A stretch of DNA of 26,692 bases, taken from assembly GCA_035294465.1 (NCBI GenBank), contig DATGKW010000210.1:1-26692 (forward strand), in the 5' to 3' direction. The notes beneath the pieces are model-generated. The model saw nothing but the letters and a program-made list of their open reading frames with translations. It ran no database searches and was not told where the DNA came from. This document shows, piece after piece, positions 1-8,453 of the stretch. Within the stretch, counting starts at the first letter, position 1, and every line of letters starts with the position of its first letter. Position numbers and translations under genes: made by a program. This DNA comes from Paraktedonobacter sp035294465. Its GTDB lineage: Bacteria; Chloroflexota; Ktedonobacteria; Ktedonobacterales; Ktedonobacteraceae.

Positions 1-861
1 ACGTTAGAGACGGGGCCGGTACCTCTGGTGGGGCGGATGATCGATTTGTTTGTGCCGCTGGGCTTTGGCCAGCGGGCACTGATAGTGGCCCCGCCAAAGG
101 CAGGCAAGACGACTATCTTGCGCCAGATTGCCGCCGCAATCCGCCACAATTTTCCCGAAACAGCCCTGTTTCTCTGCCTGGTTGATGAGCGCCCGGAAGA
201 AGTGACCGAGTGGCGCGCGGAAGTCCAGGGTCCTGGCGTCAGAGTATACGCGTCGAGCTTTGACCAGGAGATGACGCGCCATGGACGGGTTGCGGAACTG
301 GCCTTCAGCGAGGCTAAACATCTTGTCGCCCAGGGTCAGGACGTAGTAGTACTGCTGGATTCGCTGACGCGGCTGGCTCGCGTACACAATCTGAGCGACG
401 AGATGTGGAGCAGCGCGCGTAATGCGCGAGGCGGGTATGGCAGCCGCACGCTTTCGGGAGGCATAGACGCGCACGCCTTGGAAATAGGTCGCCGTTTGTT
501 CGGAGCGGCACGCGCGCTGGAAGAAGGCGGGAGTTTAACAATCGTAGCCAGTTGCCTCGTCGAAACGGGAAGCCGCCTGGACGAGGTCGTTTACGAAGAG
601 TTTAAGGGAACCGGCAACCTGGAGATTCGCCTCTCGCGCGAACTGGCGGATCGGCGCATTTTTCCGGCCATCGACCTGCTGGCATCGAGCACGCGCCAGG
701 AAGAGCGCCTGCTTTCACCCGACGAACTGCGCGCCATGGCAATCCTGCGGCGCAAAGTAGCAGACCTGCCGCGCCGGGATGGAGCTGAACAGGTCATTCG
801 CGTCCTGGAAAAGACAAAATCGAACGCACAGCTAGTCGCGGCCGTCCTCAAACAAGAATAG
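1..861 (+). CDS. rho: Transcription termination factor Rho (3' part, 5' end outside window)
   Basis: Hexameric RNA-dependent ATPase/helicase that ends transcription. The reading frame is open from base 1, beginning LETGPVPL, which matches the stretch just before the Rho ATPase core, so the N-terminal RNA-binding domain lies upstream of the window. Visible motifs are Walker A (APPKAGKT), the DERPEEVTE segment, Walker B (VVVLLDSLTRLAR), the Q-loop end SRTLSGGID, the arginine-finger region FGAARALEEGGSLT, and the R-loop DEVVYEEFKGTGN. The C-terminus (ILRRKVADL, then VAAVLKQE) is complete. About 286 residues are present, against roughly 420 in E. coli Rho. Between ARVHN and SGGID there are about 11 more residues than I recall for E. 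coli Rho, falling in the RNA-contacting Q-loop. The gene is convergent with the next one, with only 20 bp between them and no hairpin. Confidence 0.96.
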   Translation, partial: TLETGPVPLVGRMIDLFVPLGFGQRALIVAPPKAGKTTILRQIAAAIRHNFPETALFLCLVDERPEEVTEWRAEVQGPGVRVYASSFDQEMTRHGRVAELAFSEAKHLVAQGQDVVVLLDSLTRLARVHNLSDEMWSSARNARGGYGSRTLSGGIDAHALEIGRRLFGAARALEEGGSLTIVASCLVETGSRLDEVVYEEFKGTGNLEIRLSRELADRRIFPAIDLLASSTRQEERLLSPDELRAMAILRRKVADLPRRDGAEQVIRVLEKTKSNAQLVAAVLKQE

Positions 862-881
862 CCCGCAAACCAGGTATTCTT

Positions 882-2126
882 TCACTCACTCACAACTCTC
901 CTACGTCTGGCCAGCACAAGCAGCACCGCAATCACTACCAGCAAAAGGATAGCCACGCCGGCCAGAATCGTCAGCATATTCGCAGGAATGGGCGAACCAT
1001 TGGCATTATTCTGCGGGGAATCCCTGACAGCGGGCGGATAGACGCCGGTAATAATGAAACGCGGACTGCCGCCTACAGAGAACGTCTTGCTCATATCCTT
1101 GCCGAGTATATCGTACATCGCCACGTTACCACCGGCCAGAGCGAAAAAGCCCAGATTACCATCGAAAGTGACCGCGACCGACTGCGGCGCAACGTTCAGA
1201 TCGATCACGTGATTAGGCTCGTGGGGAATGCTGCCTCCATAGAAAATGGGAGTCATCACGTCCACCGCATTATGCTTTTTATCTGGCACGTAGATCTCGC
1301 CGGTAAACGCGTCAAAGTCCATGGGACCGAATTCGCCGCCAGTCACCAGAGGTGGCGTGGCCTGGAGAGTTTGCAGGCTAACAGCCAGAAATGTTCCCTG
1401 GCGCGTGGTGACGTAAACTGTCGCGCCCGGCGGGATTGAGATGTACTGGGGATTGCCTGGAACAGGAATGCTTCGGATTTTATCCGACTGTTGTGTATAG
1501 ACATTCAAGCTGCTGTTGGTACTGAACCAGAGCTGATTGCCAGTGCCTCCATTTGGTCCCGAACCAACCTCCGCCGTCGCCAGACCGTAGACCGGGCCAT
1601 CGGTTGCGATGACTTTCTTAATTGTGCAGGTGTTGCCAATGATAGCGGTAATCCCCGAGGCACCGTTGCCCGCTGCATAAAGCAAGCCAGTGCCGGCATC
1701 GAAGGCCAGCAGCGTAGGCTGGCCGGGCACATTGGCGCTGCAGACCACCTGGCCAGTTGTGGTATTCAGCATGCTCACTCTATTCAGAGCCGGCTGAGCG
1801 ACGTAGAGATAGCGACCATCCAGGGTAAGATAGAGCATTGATGGATCGCCACCCAGGGGAAAGTTTTTGGTAACTTTCTGCTGAGCTATATCAAAGACCG
1901 CAATGCCCTGGCTGCTTCCGGCAATATAGGCCAGATTGGGAGCACCTCCATCGGCCAGAGCAGTTGGGATCACGGGCGCAAGAAAGAAAATACTGGACAC
2001 GAGCGCGCCCAGGCTGAGCAGGCGTAAGATTGATGAGTACCAGCGCGGTGCTCGCCCGCTTTGTGGAAAGGTGACACAGGCGAACTGCGTCGCTCTATTT
2101 CGTACAAGATACTGGTTAGACTGCAT
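882..2126 (-). CDS. Membrane-tethered YVTN/YncE-like beta-propeller protein
   Basis: A 414-residue extracytoplasmic protein. A hydrophobic segment at about residues 32-55 ends in TALADGG, suggesting a signal peptide or anchor. The central ~310 residues carry propeller-type repeats such as GGDPSMLYLTLDGRYLYVAQ, FDAGTGLLYAAGN and FDAFTGEIYVPDKK. A second transmembrane helix near residues 384-406 is followed by LARRRR, a stop-transfer signal that leaves the propeller outside the cell. The start ATG has GGAGAGA about 9 nt upstream. It lies 38 bp downstream of the BNR lipoprotein gene on the same strand, so the two are probably one transcript. Proteins of this fold act as binding or scaffold modules or carry metal or substrate sites. 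No catalytic residues are recognisable, so no function is assigned. Confidence 0.8.
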   Translation of the reverse strand: MQSNQYLVRNRATQFACVTFPQSGRAPRWYSSILRLLSLGALVSSIFFLAPVIPTALADGGAPNLAYIAGSSQGIAVFDIAQQKVTKNFPLGGDPSMLYLTLDGRYLYVAQPALNRVSMLNTTTGQVVCSANVPGQPTLLAFDAGTGLLYAAGNGASGITAIIGNTCTIKKVIATDGPVYGLATAEVGSGPNGGTGNQLWFSTNSSLNVYTQQSDKIRSIPVPGNPQYISIPPGATVYVTTRQGTFLAVSLQTLQATPPLVTGGEFGPMDFDAFTGEIYVPDKKHNAVDVMTPIFYGGSIPHEPNHVIDLNVAPQSVAVTFDGNLGFFALAGGNVAMYDILGKDMSKTFSVGGSPRFIITGVYPPAVRDSPQNNANGSPIPANMLTILAGVAILLLVVIAVLLVLARRRRVVSE

Positions 2127-2164
2127 GTTGTTTGCTCTCTCCGTGCTTACTTGTTCAATCCCCT

Positions 2165-3250
2165 TCAGACTGGCGGCGTTAGAGATTTCCAGACATTGCC
2201 CGCGTCCTGGAAATGATAGACTACCGTGGGGTAAGAGAGCGCCAGATACACCTGATCCGCATTACTGAGATCAGCAGCCAGCACATCGCCGGTTAGCGCC
2301 TGCTGGCTGCTGCGAATTACCGGCAGTTCGGTCCAGGTCTTTCCGCCATCAGTGCTCCGATACACTCCCAGGCCGAGTTTTCCATACACTACTTGAGGCT
2401 GCTGAGGCGAGGCAGTCAAAGAGGCATAATAGTGCTGGCTGTAAACCAGGGTAAAACTCTTTCCGCCATCGGTCGAAGTATAGACCCCGGCATCGCCACT
2501 GGCGTAGATGGGATCATTGGGCCCAGGCGTGGTCATCTGGAAAATGCCCCCCTGGATATCTGAAAGGACCTGCCAGTGCTTCCCTCTGTCAGTCGTGATG
2601 GCAGCCCCATCATTCCCATAGGCCAGCAAGTGACCGGGCTGGCCAGGAATAGGCAGCAGACCCAGAAGGCTACCAAAGGGGAGCGGGCTGCCGGCCTGCG
2701 AGAAATGCCGCCCGTTATCCATGCTTACCTTCAGTCCAAGCGGCCCTAATGCGCTTATGTAGATATAGACTTCCGACGGGCTATCATTGCCAGCCTGAGC
2801 AAAGTAAATATTGCCAGAAGGCAAGCTAGAAACGGGAATGGACAACTGCCAGGTCTTCCCACCGTCCCCGCTTGTATAGAGACCAACTGTGCCACTATAG
2901 GGGAAGACAGCAGGCAATGTCAGAACATAGAGCCTTTCGGGGTCAAGCGGATTATAGCTAAGCCACCAGCTCATCAGCCCCTGCATTGGCTCATTGGGAC
3001 CGGCAGCGGTTTTCTGCCAGGTTGCACCATGGTCCTGTGAGCGAAAGATGCCATAGTGCGTTGCCATAACCAGCGTCTGGTTTGCATCAGGCAGGACCAC
3101 CAGCGAATGCACATGATTCTGCGCAGTGCCAAAGCCATTCACAGGCGGTGGCGTAGGACTAGTTGTAGCCGCCTGTCCGCCAGCGCCGCCACTGCAAGCA
3201 ACAAGCAGGAGAACCAACACCACGAGAAAGAGTAACTGTAGCTTCTTCAT
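2165..3250 (-). CDS. Lipoprotein with six Asp-box (BNR/sialidase-like) repeats
   Basis: Starting at MKKLQLLF (ATG at 3248-3250) the product has 361 residues with a classic lipoprotein signal ending LVAC, Cys19 being the lipidation site. An upstream in-frame ATG at 3310 would add 20 residues in front of the signal and is less likely, though neither start has a strong Shine-Dalgarno sequence. Six Asp-box motifs are visible: SQDHGATW, SGDGGKTW, SMDNGRHF, TTDRGKHW, STDGGKSF and STDGGKTW. This is the pattern of BNR/Ycf48/VPS10-like propellers. The segment after the signal (HVHSLVVLP, ATHYGIFRSQDHG) resembles the F510_1955 family, annotated as glycosylhydrolase without known substrate. I see no sialidase arginine triad. 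It is a surface-exposed propeller, probably co-transcribed with the propeller gene that follows it. The copper gene upstream suggests, but does not prove, a shared role. Confidence 0.8.
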   Translation of the reverse strand: MKKLQLLFLVVLVLLLVACSGGAGGQAATTSPTPPPVNGFGTAQNHVHSLVVLPDANQTLVMATHYGIFRSQDHGATWQKTAAGPNEPMQGLMSWWLSYNPLDPERLYVLTLPAVFPYSGTVGLYTSGDGGKTWQLSIPVSSLPSGNIYFAQAGNDSPSEVYIYISALGPLGLKVSMDNGRHFSQAGSPLPFGSLLGLLPIPGQPGHLLAYGNDGAAITTDRGKHWQVLSDIQGGIFQMTTPGPNDPIYASGDAGVYTSTDGGKSFTLVYSQHYYASLTASPQQPQVVYGKLGLGVYRSTDGGKTWTELPVIRSSQQALTGDVLAADLSNADQVYLALSYPTVVYHFQDAGNVWKSLTPPV

Positions 3251-3366
3251 CTCTTTATTCCACAGTCCAGGTGATTGCTTCGTACAGGATGGTATATAGC
3301 ACGCCCGCATGGCACCATCACCCGTGTTTTCCTTCTATTTTTCGAGATACATAACGGATAATCTCT

Positions 3367-3385
3367 ATGCTACGTCTCGCAGCAT
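3367..3385 (-). terminator. Small hairpin downstream of the copper-protein gene
   Basis: An 8-bp stem with one A-C mismatch and a 3-nt loop lies 36-54 bases past the stop codon of the CopC-CopD gene, in the gap before the BNR lipoprotein gene. No T-run follows in the minus direction, so termination is only a possibility. Confidence 0.25.
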
Positions 3386-3420
3386 GCCCCTATCGTCAGG
3401 CAAAAGAAGCGCACAGCAAG

Positions 3421-5406
3421 CTAAATCGGTGTGCTTATATCGAAATTTGCCGTATGCAATTTACCATCTGGAGTGCGTAACAGAACCTGAATCTGCCAGT
3501 TACCCCCCATAGACAGTTCGCCGCTCCCGCTAAAGCTGCCCTTTCCATTGAACTGTAGATCAACGCTCTGAGTACCCATATCCATATCGAGCATAGTGGT
3601 AAAAATCGTCACGTTCGCCTGGTTTGCCCCTAGTTGCTCTCCGGTTGAAAGATCCTTCGCCGTGACAGTGAAAGTATTGAGGCCAAACTGGTTTGGATTG
3701 ACATTCAGCGTCACGCTATATTTGCCATCGCTGGTCTTCGCGGTCCCGGTAAAAGCATGGGTAACGCTTTGCTGCTGGGGCTGTTGAGCGGCAGCGGGCT
3801 GGGTCAAAGTGTTGCCAAAAACGTTCATCAGGCCCACGCAAACAATGATAGCTACTCCGAACCAGGGTTCCCACCTCAATATGCGCGTCATCAGGGCTGT
3901 CTTCTTCTCCAGACGCTCCTCGCGCAGCTTTACCTGCTGAGCAAGTTGCTTGACGCTTTTTGACTGCTCTCCGCTCGCTTGTACCTCTGTCTCAACAGCA
4001 TCCTTATTCACTCTCGCCTGTATCTTCTCCAGGCGTTCGTGTGCGTATGTATACTTCTGGTATTCGCGCTTCAAGCGCGGGCGCAGCAGGCCGACGTGCC
4101 ACGCACTGACAACAAGGAGCACGGCCACTAGCAGAACCTTGACCAGCAGCGCACGTCCGTAGGCCGTTGCCACAAATTGATCAGGCGAAGATAGATGAAA
4201 GGTTGCGTTCAGCGGGCCGGTTATGGCCATCAGAGCTATGCCGCCAATAGCAAGGGGTGAAAAGGCCGGCAAGATGACCAGTAAGGAGCGCACGCGCTCG
4301 CTCAACGTGTACTGTTTAAGCACAGGCAGGTAGATGAGCAGAATATAGAACAGACCGCCAATCCACAGAGCCGCCGCCAGCAGGTGCAGCCAGTCTATCA
4401 CAACTGAGAAAGGCAGAAAGAGCGCGTTTACCGCTACAGCATGGCCGGAAAGCGTAACCGCGAGAAAGAGCATCGCGCCGAGGAAAAGGTTGATCAGCGG
4501 CAGAGCCTGATTTACCAGGCGTGGACGTTGCTTACTTAACACCATATAGAGGCCAACAATCAAGGCCAGCAGGGTTACAGCCATACGCAGCAGCCAGTAG
4601 GTGCCGAAGCCACCAATGGTGGCCTGTTTGCTCAGCAGATTAAGCGAGAGGGCTGCGCCCCAATTGTTGCCGGTCAACGTGAGCACCTGGCCATAGAGCA
4701 CTCCAATGTTAGCAAGCAGGAGAATTACCAGAGTAGGTAGCGAAAAGCCGCGCTCGAAACGCTGCCCCATCCGTGTATTGAGTCCCTGCTCCTCCGGGTG
4801 CTTTTCGGCGGAGGATTGCAGCACAAAATTCACCCAGAGTTGGCCACCCATCCAGAAAATCGCGCCGAGCTCAACCAGGATGACCATGATCAGATTGAAA
4901 ACCGTCGGACCATCCAACGTGCCGGGCACGCTGGTACCTATGCTTCCAAGAATGCCTCTGGCAGGATTAGCGCCCGCAGGCAGATGAGGAACTGTGCCAT
5001 CGGCATTGGCTATGGTGAAAATAAAAGAGCCAAGCAGAACGTGCCCATCATCGGCAGCATCACTACGCCAGACAACAGTATAAACACCCGGTGGCAGATT
5101 CGCCGGGAGAGAGAGATCAATCTGCTTGTTATCAGCAGAGTTGATGTGGGCATCGTTGGCATCAACACGCTTGCGGTTCGCGTTGACAACCTGAGCCGTA
5201 CTCAAGGATGGGTCCAGATCCTCACTAAACCACATCTGCACCCGCGTCGGAGAAGCATGCACAACGGCGTTCGGCGCGGGATTAGCTTTGAGCAAAATAG
5301 AGTGGGCGCTGGCTACTGAAGGGACCAGAATGGTCAGAGCGACTGCACAAAGAAATGCTATGCCAAACAAACGGCGAGCATGCGTCTTGACTAAAAAGCG
5401 TCTCAT
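3421..5406 (-). CDS. CopC-CopD-YtkA fusion, YcnJ-like copper import/resistance protein
   Basis: A 661-residue protein counted from MRRFLV. The signal peptide ends SVASA, leaving His35 as the mature N-terminus (HSILLKANPAPN). Together with Asp120 and His122 (DDGHVLLG) this gives the Cu(II)-binding set of CopC. CopD follows with about eight membrane helices, including VIDWLHLLAAALWIGGLFY. After a last helix (VAIIVCVGLMNVFG) comes an extracytoplasmic YtkA-like domain with TMLDMDMGTQ and GELSMGGNWQIQV. The same three-part layout is known in Bacillus YcnJ, which is linked to copper uptake. An unusual charged, coiled-coil-like cytoplasmic insert lies at about residues 438-500. The start has GGGA about 8 nt upstream. 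In-frame ATGs at 5460 and 5475 would lengthen the protein ahead of the signal peptide and are less likely. No copper regulator lies beside it. Confidence 0.88.
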   Translation of the reverse strand: MRRFLVKTHARRLFGIAFLCAVALTILVPSVASAHSILLKANPAPNAVVHASPTRVQMWFSEDLDPSLSTAQVVNANRKRVDANDAHINSADNKQIDLSLPANLPPGVYTVVWRSDAADDGHVLLGSFIFTIANADGTVPHLPAGANPARGILGSIGTSVPGTLDGPTVFNLIMVILVELGAIFWMGGQLWVNFVLQSSAEKHPEEQGLNTRMGQRFERGFSLPTLVILLLANIGVLYGQVLTLTGNNWGAALSLNLLSKQATIGGFGTYWLLRMAVTLLALIVGLYMVLSKQRPRLVNQALPLINLFLGAMLFLAVTLSGHAVAVNALFLPFSVVIDWLHLLAAALWIGGLFYILLIYLPVLKQYTLSERVRSLLVILPAFSPLAIGGIALMAITGPLNATFHLSSPDQFVATAYGRALLVKVLLVAVLLVVSAWHVGLLRPRLKREYQKYTYAHERLEKIQARVNKDAVETEVQASGEQSKSVKQLAQQVKLREERLEKKTALMTRILRWEPWFGVAIIVCVGLMNVFGNTLTQPAAAQQPQQQSVTHAFTGTAKTSDGKYSVTLNVNPNQFGLNTFTVTAKDLSTGEQLGANQANVTIFTTMLDMDMGTQSVDLQFNGKGSFSGSGELSMGGNWQIQVLLRTPDGKLHTANFDISTPI

Positions 5407-5536
5407 GGCATCTATCCCGGGATATGAATTTCTCTTGTGAGAAACGTATGCGCCCTCCATACCTGCACTCGTCATATTACCTATCTATGGAAGGCTTCCT
5501 CAGCCATCGTATCAGGAGAGTCAAGGGGATTTATCC

Positions 5537-7375
5537 CTATATTGACGGGTCGCTATACCGTAGGGTGTTCCCTTGATCAGCTCTCGCGCTGGCCCGGTGC
5601 GCAAGCCACGCGGCAGGGCGCGAAGGCCAGGATGGACGCGAAATGCCCGTGCGTTTGCCTGACGGCACCAACTCAGTCTCTTCATTCCTGTGATGCGCTA
5701 TCTGCCAGGTTGAGAAGAAAAAGAGTGTCCAACCCCAGATAAGCGTGGGAAGGCCAATGGTTATGAGCGCCTGACCACTCCACTGATCGGACCGCAAGGC
5801 CAGACAGTAGGCAACGAGCGAACCAATTGTCAAGAGATGAGCCAGACACGCTGTACGGCGATTGGAACCGGCAAGGGAGAGCGTAAGCGGGAGTAGAATG
5901 AACCACGGAGAGCCCGTCGGCCAAAGAATAGCCAGAGCCAGGAAAATCCAGCTCCCAAAGAGTAGAACCGGTTCCAGCGTATTTACGATCCAGATTCCTA
6001 TGAGCAGCAGTATGCCAACAACCAGCGCGGGCCAGAGCAACCAGTGATGAGGAGTTAGCAGCCACGCAGCAGGAGACCAGGAAGTAAAAGGCAGGATGTT
6101 CAGGGCAGCAAGCAACGAGGAGTTGGTGGCATCTGGCCAGAACGTTCCACGCAGGCGTAGCGCGATCCCGCCTGCTCCCAGACCAGACCAGTAAGGAGCA
6201 TAGGCCAGCACAATCACCAGAGCGGTTAGCAGCAACAGCGCCAACCACCAGAGCAAGTGGTGGCCATGCGAGCGCATCCGCATTTCCCTGGCGATCACGC
6301 TCAAGAAAAGTGGCAGGAGCAACAGGCAGAAAGGATCGATCAGCGCGGTCAGCAGCAGACATACCCAGCCAATCAGCAGTGAACTGCGCTGGAGCAAAAA
6401 TATCGCGAGCAGCAGGAAAAAGATCACCGCGAGATCCACGCGCATTTCGCCAATTCCCAGCAGCAAGATCGCGGGATTCCATGCATAAAGCAGCGTGCTC
6501 GCCAGGCGCATTTCTGGCTTGAGTCTCGTCAGAATGCTCCAGATCAACAGCCCATTGAGCAGATGCAAGCATAGCCCAGTCGCGCGAAAAGCCAGCAAAG
6601 TAAGGACAGGCTCCCCCCTTGCCAACCAGGCCAGGGGAACCGTCAAGTCCAGCCAGAGCGGGCCGCTCAGCGGGGAAGCAAACGAACCGGGCGGAAGCGC
6701 CTGATACACAGGATCATGGACGAGCAACGCAGGGCTGGCCAGATAGGGATTCACATGGTAGACCAGAATCAGGCGACCATACAGACCAGAGAGCAATGCA
6801 TCCTGAGAGACACCACCGGGCAAAAAGACGAAGAGCACGCCAAAGCCCAATGCGAACAACCAGAGAAGCGCCAGGAGTAAGTGCAGCGATCTCCCCTGTA
6901 ACCCACGCGCGGTTCTCCGGCAAACGCTCGCGGCCCAGAACAGCAGCATAAAAGTCAGAAAAAATACCACCAGGCAAAGATTAGCAGCAGCAACGGGAGA
7001 GCCAGCACGCAGGTCAAACCAGGGTACGCGGGAGATCAGTGAAACCAGGAAAGGAAAGCGGGTTGTCCAGGCAAACTGAGTCAGCCAGGGAAATACAGCC
7101 GGCAGCGAGCGAGCGGCGAACGAAACAGGCAGCGCCTCCTCTACTAATGGACAGAGCAGCAAAAAGCAGAAGCCCTGCAAAAGACCCAGAATGACAAGCC
7201 AAGCACCGGTACGGCACAGCACAGGAACACGTTTACCGGCAAGAAGCTGCGGCCAGCGCTGCCGAGCAGCAGAGGCATAGACAGGTATGGTCGATCCCGT
7301 TGCGCGGGGTGAGGCAGGATTCGTTCGCCCGGCGCGCTCACTACGCGCCGCCTGTTCGCGAGGAGGCTGGTGCAT
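5537..7375 (-). CDS. Multi-pass membrane glycosyltransferase-like protein (GT-C type, GT87/DUF2029-like)
   Basis: A 612-residue protein with a basic cytoplasmic N-terminus of about 55 residues, roughly a dozen hydrophobic helices, and a charged C-terminal tail of about 60 residues. After an early helix it reads FLPGGVSQDALLSGLYGRL, then VYHVNPYLASP. This matches the luminal-loop acidic residue and the GR...NPY pattern of polyprenol-phosphate-dependent mannosyltransferases. Later YAWNPAILLLGIGEMRVDL fits the same group. Such enzymes move a sugar from a lipid-phosphate donor to an acceptor on the outer face of the membrane. Donor and acceptor cannot be told from sequence. The start ATG has AGGA 6 nt upstream. 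The stop lies 130 bp before the copper gene on the same strand, so co-transcription is possible. Confidence 0.7.
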   Translation of the reverse strand: MHQPPREQAARSERAGRTNPASPRATGSTIPVYASAARQRWPQLLAGKRVPVLCRTGAWLVILGLLQGFCFLLLCPLVEEALPVSFAARSLPAVFPWLTQFAWTTRFPFLVSLISRVPWFDLRAGSPVAAANLCLVVFFLTFMLLFWAASVCRRTARGLQGRSLHLLLALLWLFALGFGVLFVFLPGGVSQDALLSGLYGRLILVYHVNPYLASPALLVHDPVYQALPPGSFASPLSGPLWLDLTVPLAWLARGEPVLTLLAFRATGLCLHLLNGLLIWSILTRLKPEMRLASTLLYAWNPAILLLGIGEMRVDLAVIFFLLLAIFLLQRSSLLIGWVCLLLTALIDPFCLLLLPLFLSVIAREMRMRSHGHHLLWWLALLLLTALVIVLAYAPYWSGLGAGGIALRLRGTFWPDATNSSLLAALNILPFTSWSPAAWLLTPHHWLLWPALVVGILLLIGIWIVNTLEPVLLFGSWIFLALAILWPTGSPWFILLPLTLSLAGSNRRTACLAHLLTIGSLVAYCLALRSDQWSGQALITIGLPTLIWGWTLFFFSTWQIAHHRNEETELVPSGKRTGISRPSWPSRPAAWLAHRASARADQGNTLRYSDPSI

Positions 7376-7413
7376 ATTTTTCCTGGCTTCATAAAACCCA
7401 TCAGGGACAGGTC

Positions 7414-7443
7414 AGAATAATCATCTCTTACTACCTGACTCAA
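7414..7443 (-). promoter_or_regulatory. Possible promoter for the minus-strand membrane protein gene
   Basis: In the minus direction TTGAGT and TATTCT are separated by 18 bp, about 40 bases before the start codon at 7375. Both boxes are partial matches, so this is weak. The rest of the gap (7444-7642) shows only A/T-rich sequence with short TTTCCGTT direct repeats near 7494-7510 and two copies of ATCGTCAG near 7573 and 7589. I see no gene in it. Confidence 0.3.
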
Positions 7444-7642
7444 CGAAAAATTGTTTCCTTTTGTCATAAGCCTGATATTCGCCCAAAAAACTTTCCGTTT
7501 TTCCGTTTCCTTTACGTATAGAAAGAATAGGAACGTGAGAACTGGTAATCGCGGGAACCGTCATCCTGGAATCGTCAGGCCCGCATCGTCAGACAGGCAA
7601 GGAGGGAGCTCTCGCGGTTATCAGAGAAGTTTAGCAGCTCTA

Positions 7643-7671
7643 TTGCCAGGTCAAAGCGACGATGTTATAAT
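7643..7671 (+). promoter_or_regulatory. Sigma-70-type promoter of the rpsF-ssb-rpsR operon
   Basis: TTGCCA at 7643-7648 and a perfect TATAAT at 7666-7671 are separated by exactly 17 bp. Transcription should start near 7678, giving a leader of about 165 nt before rpsF. This is the clearest promoter in the window and sits where a ribosomal protein operon needs one. Confidence 0.8.
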
Positions 7672-7677
7672 AGCGAG

Positions 7678-7844
7678 GTGCAAAAAGCCTCTCCCAACAC
7701 AAAAAAGTGAGGAGACGACGCACATGTAAACAACTACACAGAATGCATCGATTCTACATCGGTGCATCGCCTGCTCTGGATGGTGGCGCTAGCTCTGGCG
7801 CGGCCTTACATCCAGATGCATGCCCAGAGGAAGGAGGTGGCTTC
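7678..7844 (+). promoter_or_regulatory. Structured rpsF leader with start-stop codon pair
   Basis: Two features stand out. An ATG directly followed by TAA (7724-7729) is preceded by GAGGAG at good spacing, so ribosomes could bind and stop at once. A strong stem then forms between 7775-7782 and 7809-7816 (8 bp perfect), extended outward by TGC/GCA across one bulged T and capped by a GGCGC/GCGGCC inner helix with a bulged G. It lies 28 bases before the GTG start of rpsF. S6-S18 complexes are known to bind rpsF leaders and repress translation in many bacteria, so this stem is a candidate site. I cannot confirm that the known motif is matched. Confidence 0.45.
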
Positions 7845-8357
7845 GTGACGAGAGATTATGAACTGGGTTTCATACTCACTCCCGAAGTCAACGAAGAGCA
7901 AACGCGCGCCATACTGGAGCGCATTGAGCAAATCGTCAACAATTACGGCGGTCAGATTGTGCGGGTAAACCAATGGGGGCGTCGCCGCCTGGCCTACCCA
8001 ATCCAGCATAACCGTGACGGATTCTACGTGTTCATCGATATGATCCTGACCCCTGAAACGGTAAGAGAGTTGGACCGAACGCTAAAGGTTTCTGAGGAGG
8101 TTATCCGCCACCTTATCAAGAGACGAGACCCCATAACTGTGCAGAAGGAGCGCGAGGCATATGCCAATGCTCCGACCCAGGCCGCTCCTCCATCAGAAGG
8201 CGAAATGCCCGATGAAGAAGAGGCCAGCGTGGCAGAAGAGCAGGAAGCGCCTGCAAGCACAGAGGAGGGTGAGACTTCGGTGGTGCTTACTGCTGAGGAG
8301 GACGGCTTCGTTCCCCCGGCAATTGATGAAGAGGCTGAAGAAGCCGTTGAAGCGTAG
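7845..8357 (+). CDS. rpsF: 30S ribosomal protein S6 with long acidic tail
   Basis: Small-subunit protein that pairs with S18 on the platform of the 30S subunit. The GTG start is chosen because AAGGAGGTGG ends 4 bases before it and the protein then begins TRDYELGFILTP, the usual S6 N-terminus. An open frame continues upstream to 7707 but has no S6 character. Family signatures include IVNNYGGQIVRVNQWGRRRLAYPI, DGFYVFIDMILTPETVRELDRTLK and EEVIRHLIKRRD. The product is 170 residues. The S6 fold ends near residue 100, and the remaining ~65 residues form a tail rich in Glu, Ala and Pro, which is long for the family. It is the first gene of the rpsF-ssb-rpsR operon. Confidence 0.95.
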   Translation: MTRDYELGFILTPEVNEEQTRAILERIEQIVNNYGGQIVRVNQWGRRRLAYPIQHNRDGFYVFIDMILTPETVRELDRTLKVSEEVIRHLIKRRDPITVQKEREAYANAPTQAAPPSEGEMPDEEEASVAEEQEAPASTEEGETSVVLTAEEDGFVPPAIDEEAEEAVEA

Positions 8358-8453
8358 TTGAGAGAAGATCTCGTCTGGGTCAATTTGCTCGGTTTCAGAG
8401 GCAGCGACATTCCAGGCTAGCACAACGTTTCTTACGTTGAAAGGACATCAATC

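Noticed and set aside
4798..5319. 173-residue open frame on the plus strand
   Set aside because: It is antisense to the CopC-CopD gene and has no recognisable domain.
5682..6572. 296-residue open frame on the minus strand
   Set aside because: It overlaps the 612-residue membrane protein in another frame, lacks helices or family motifs, and has no good ribosome site.
7707..7844. N-terminal extension of S6 from GTG at 7707
   Set aside because: The 46 extra residues show no S6 similarity, and a very strong ribosome site stands just before the GTG at 7845.
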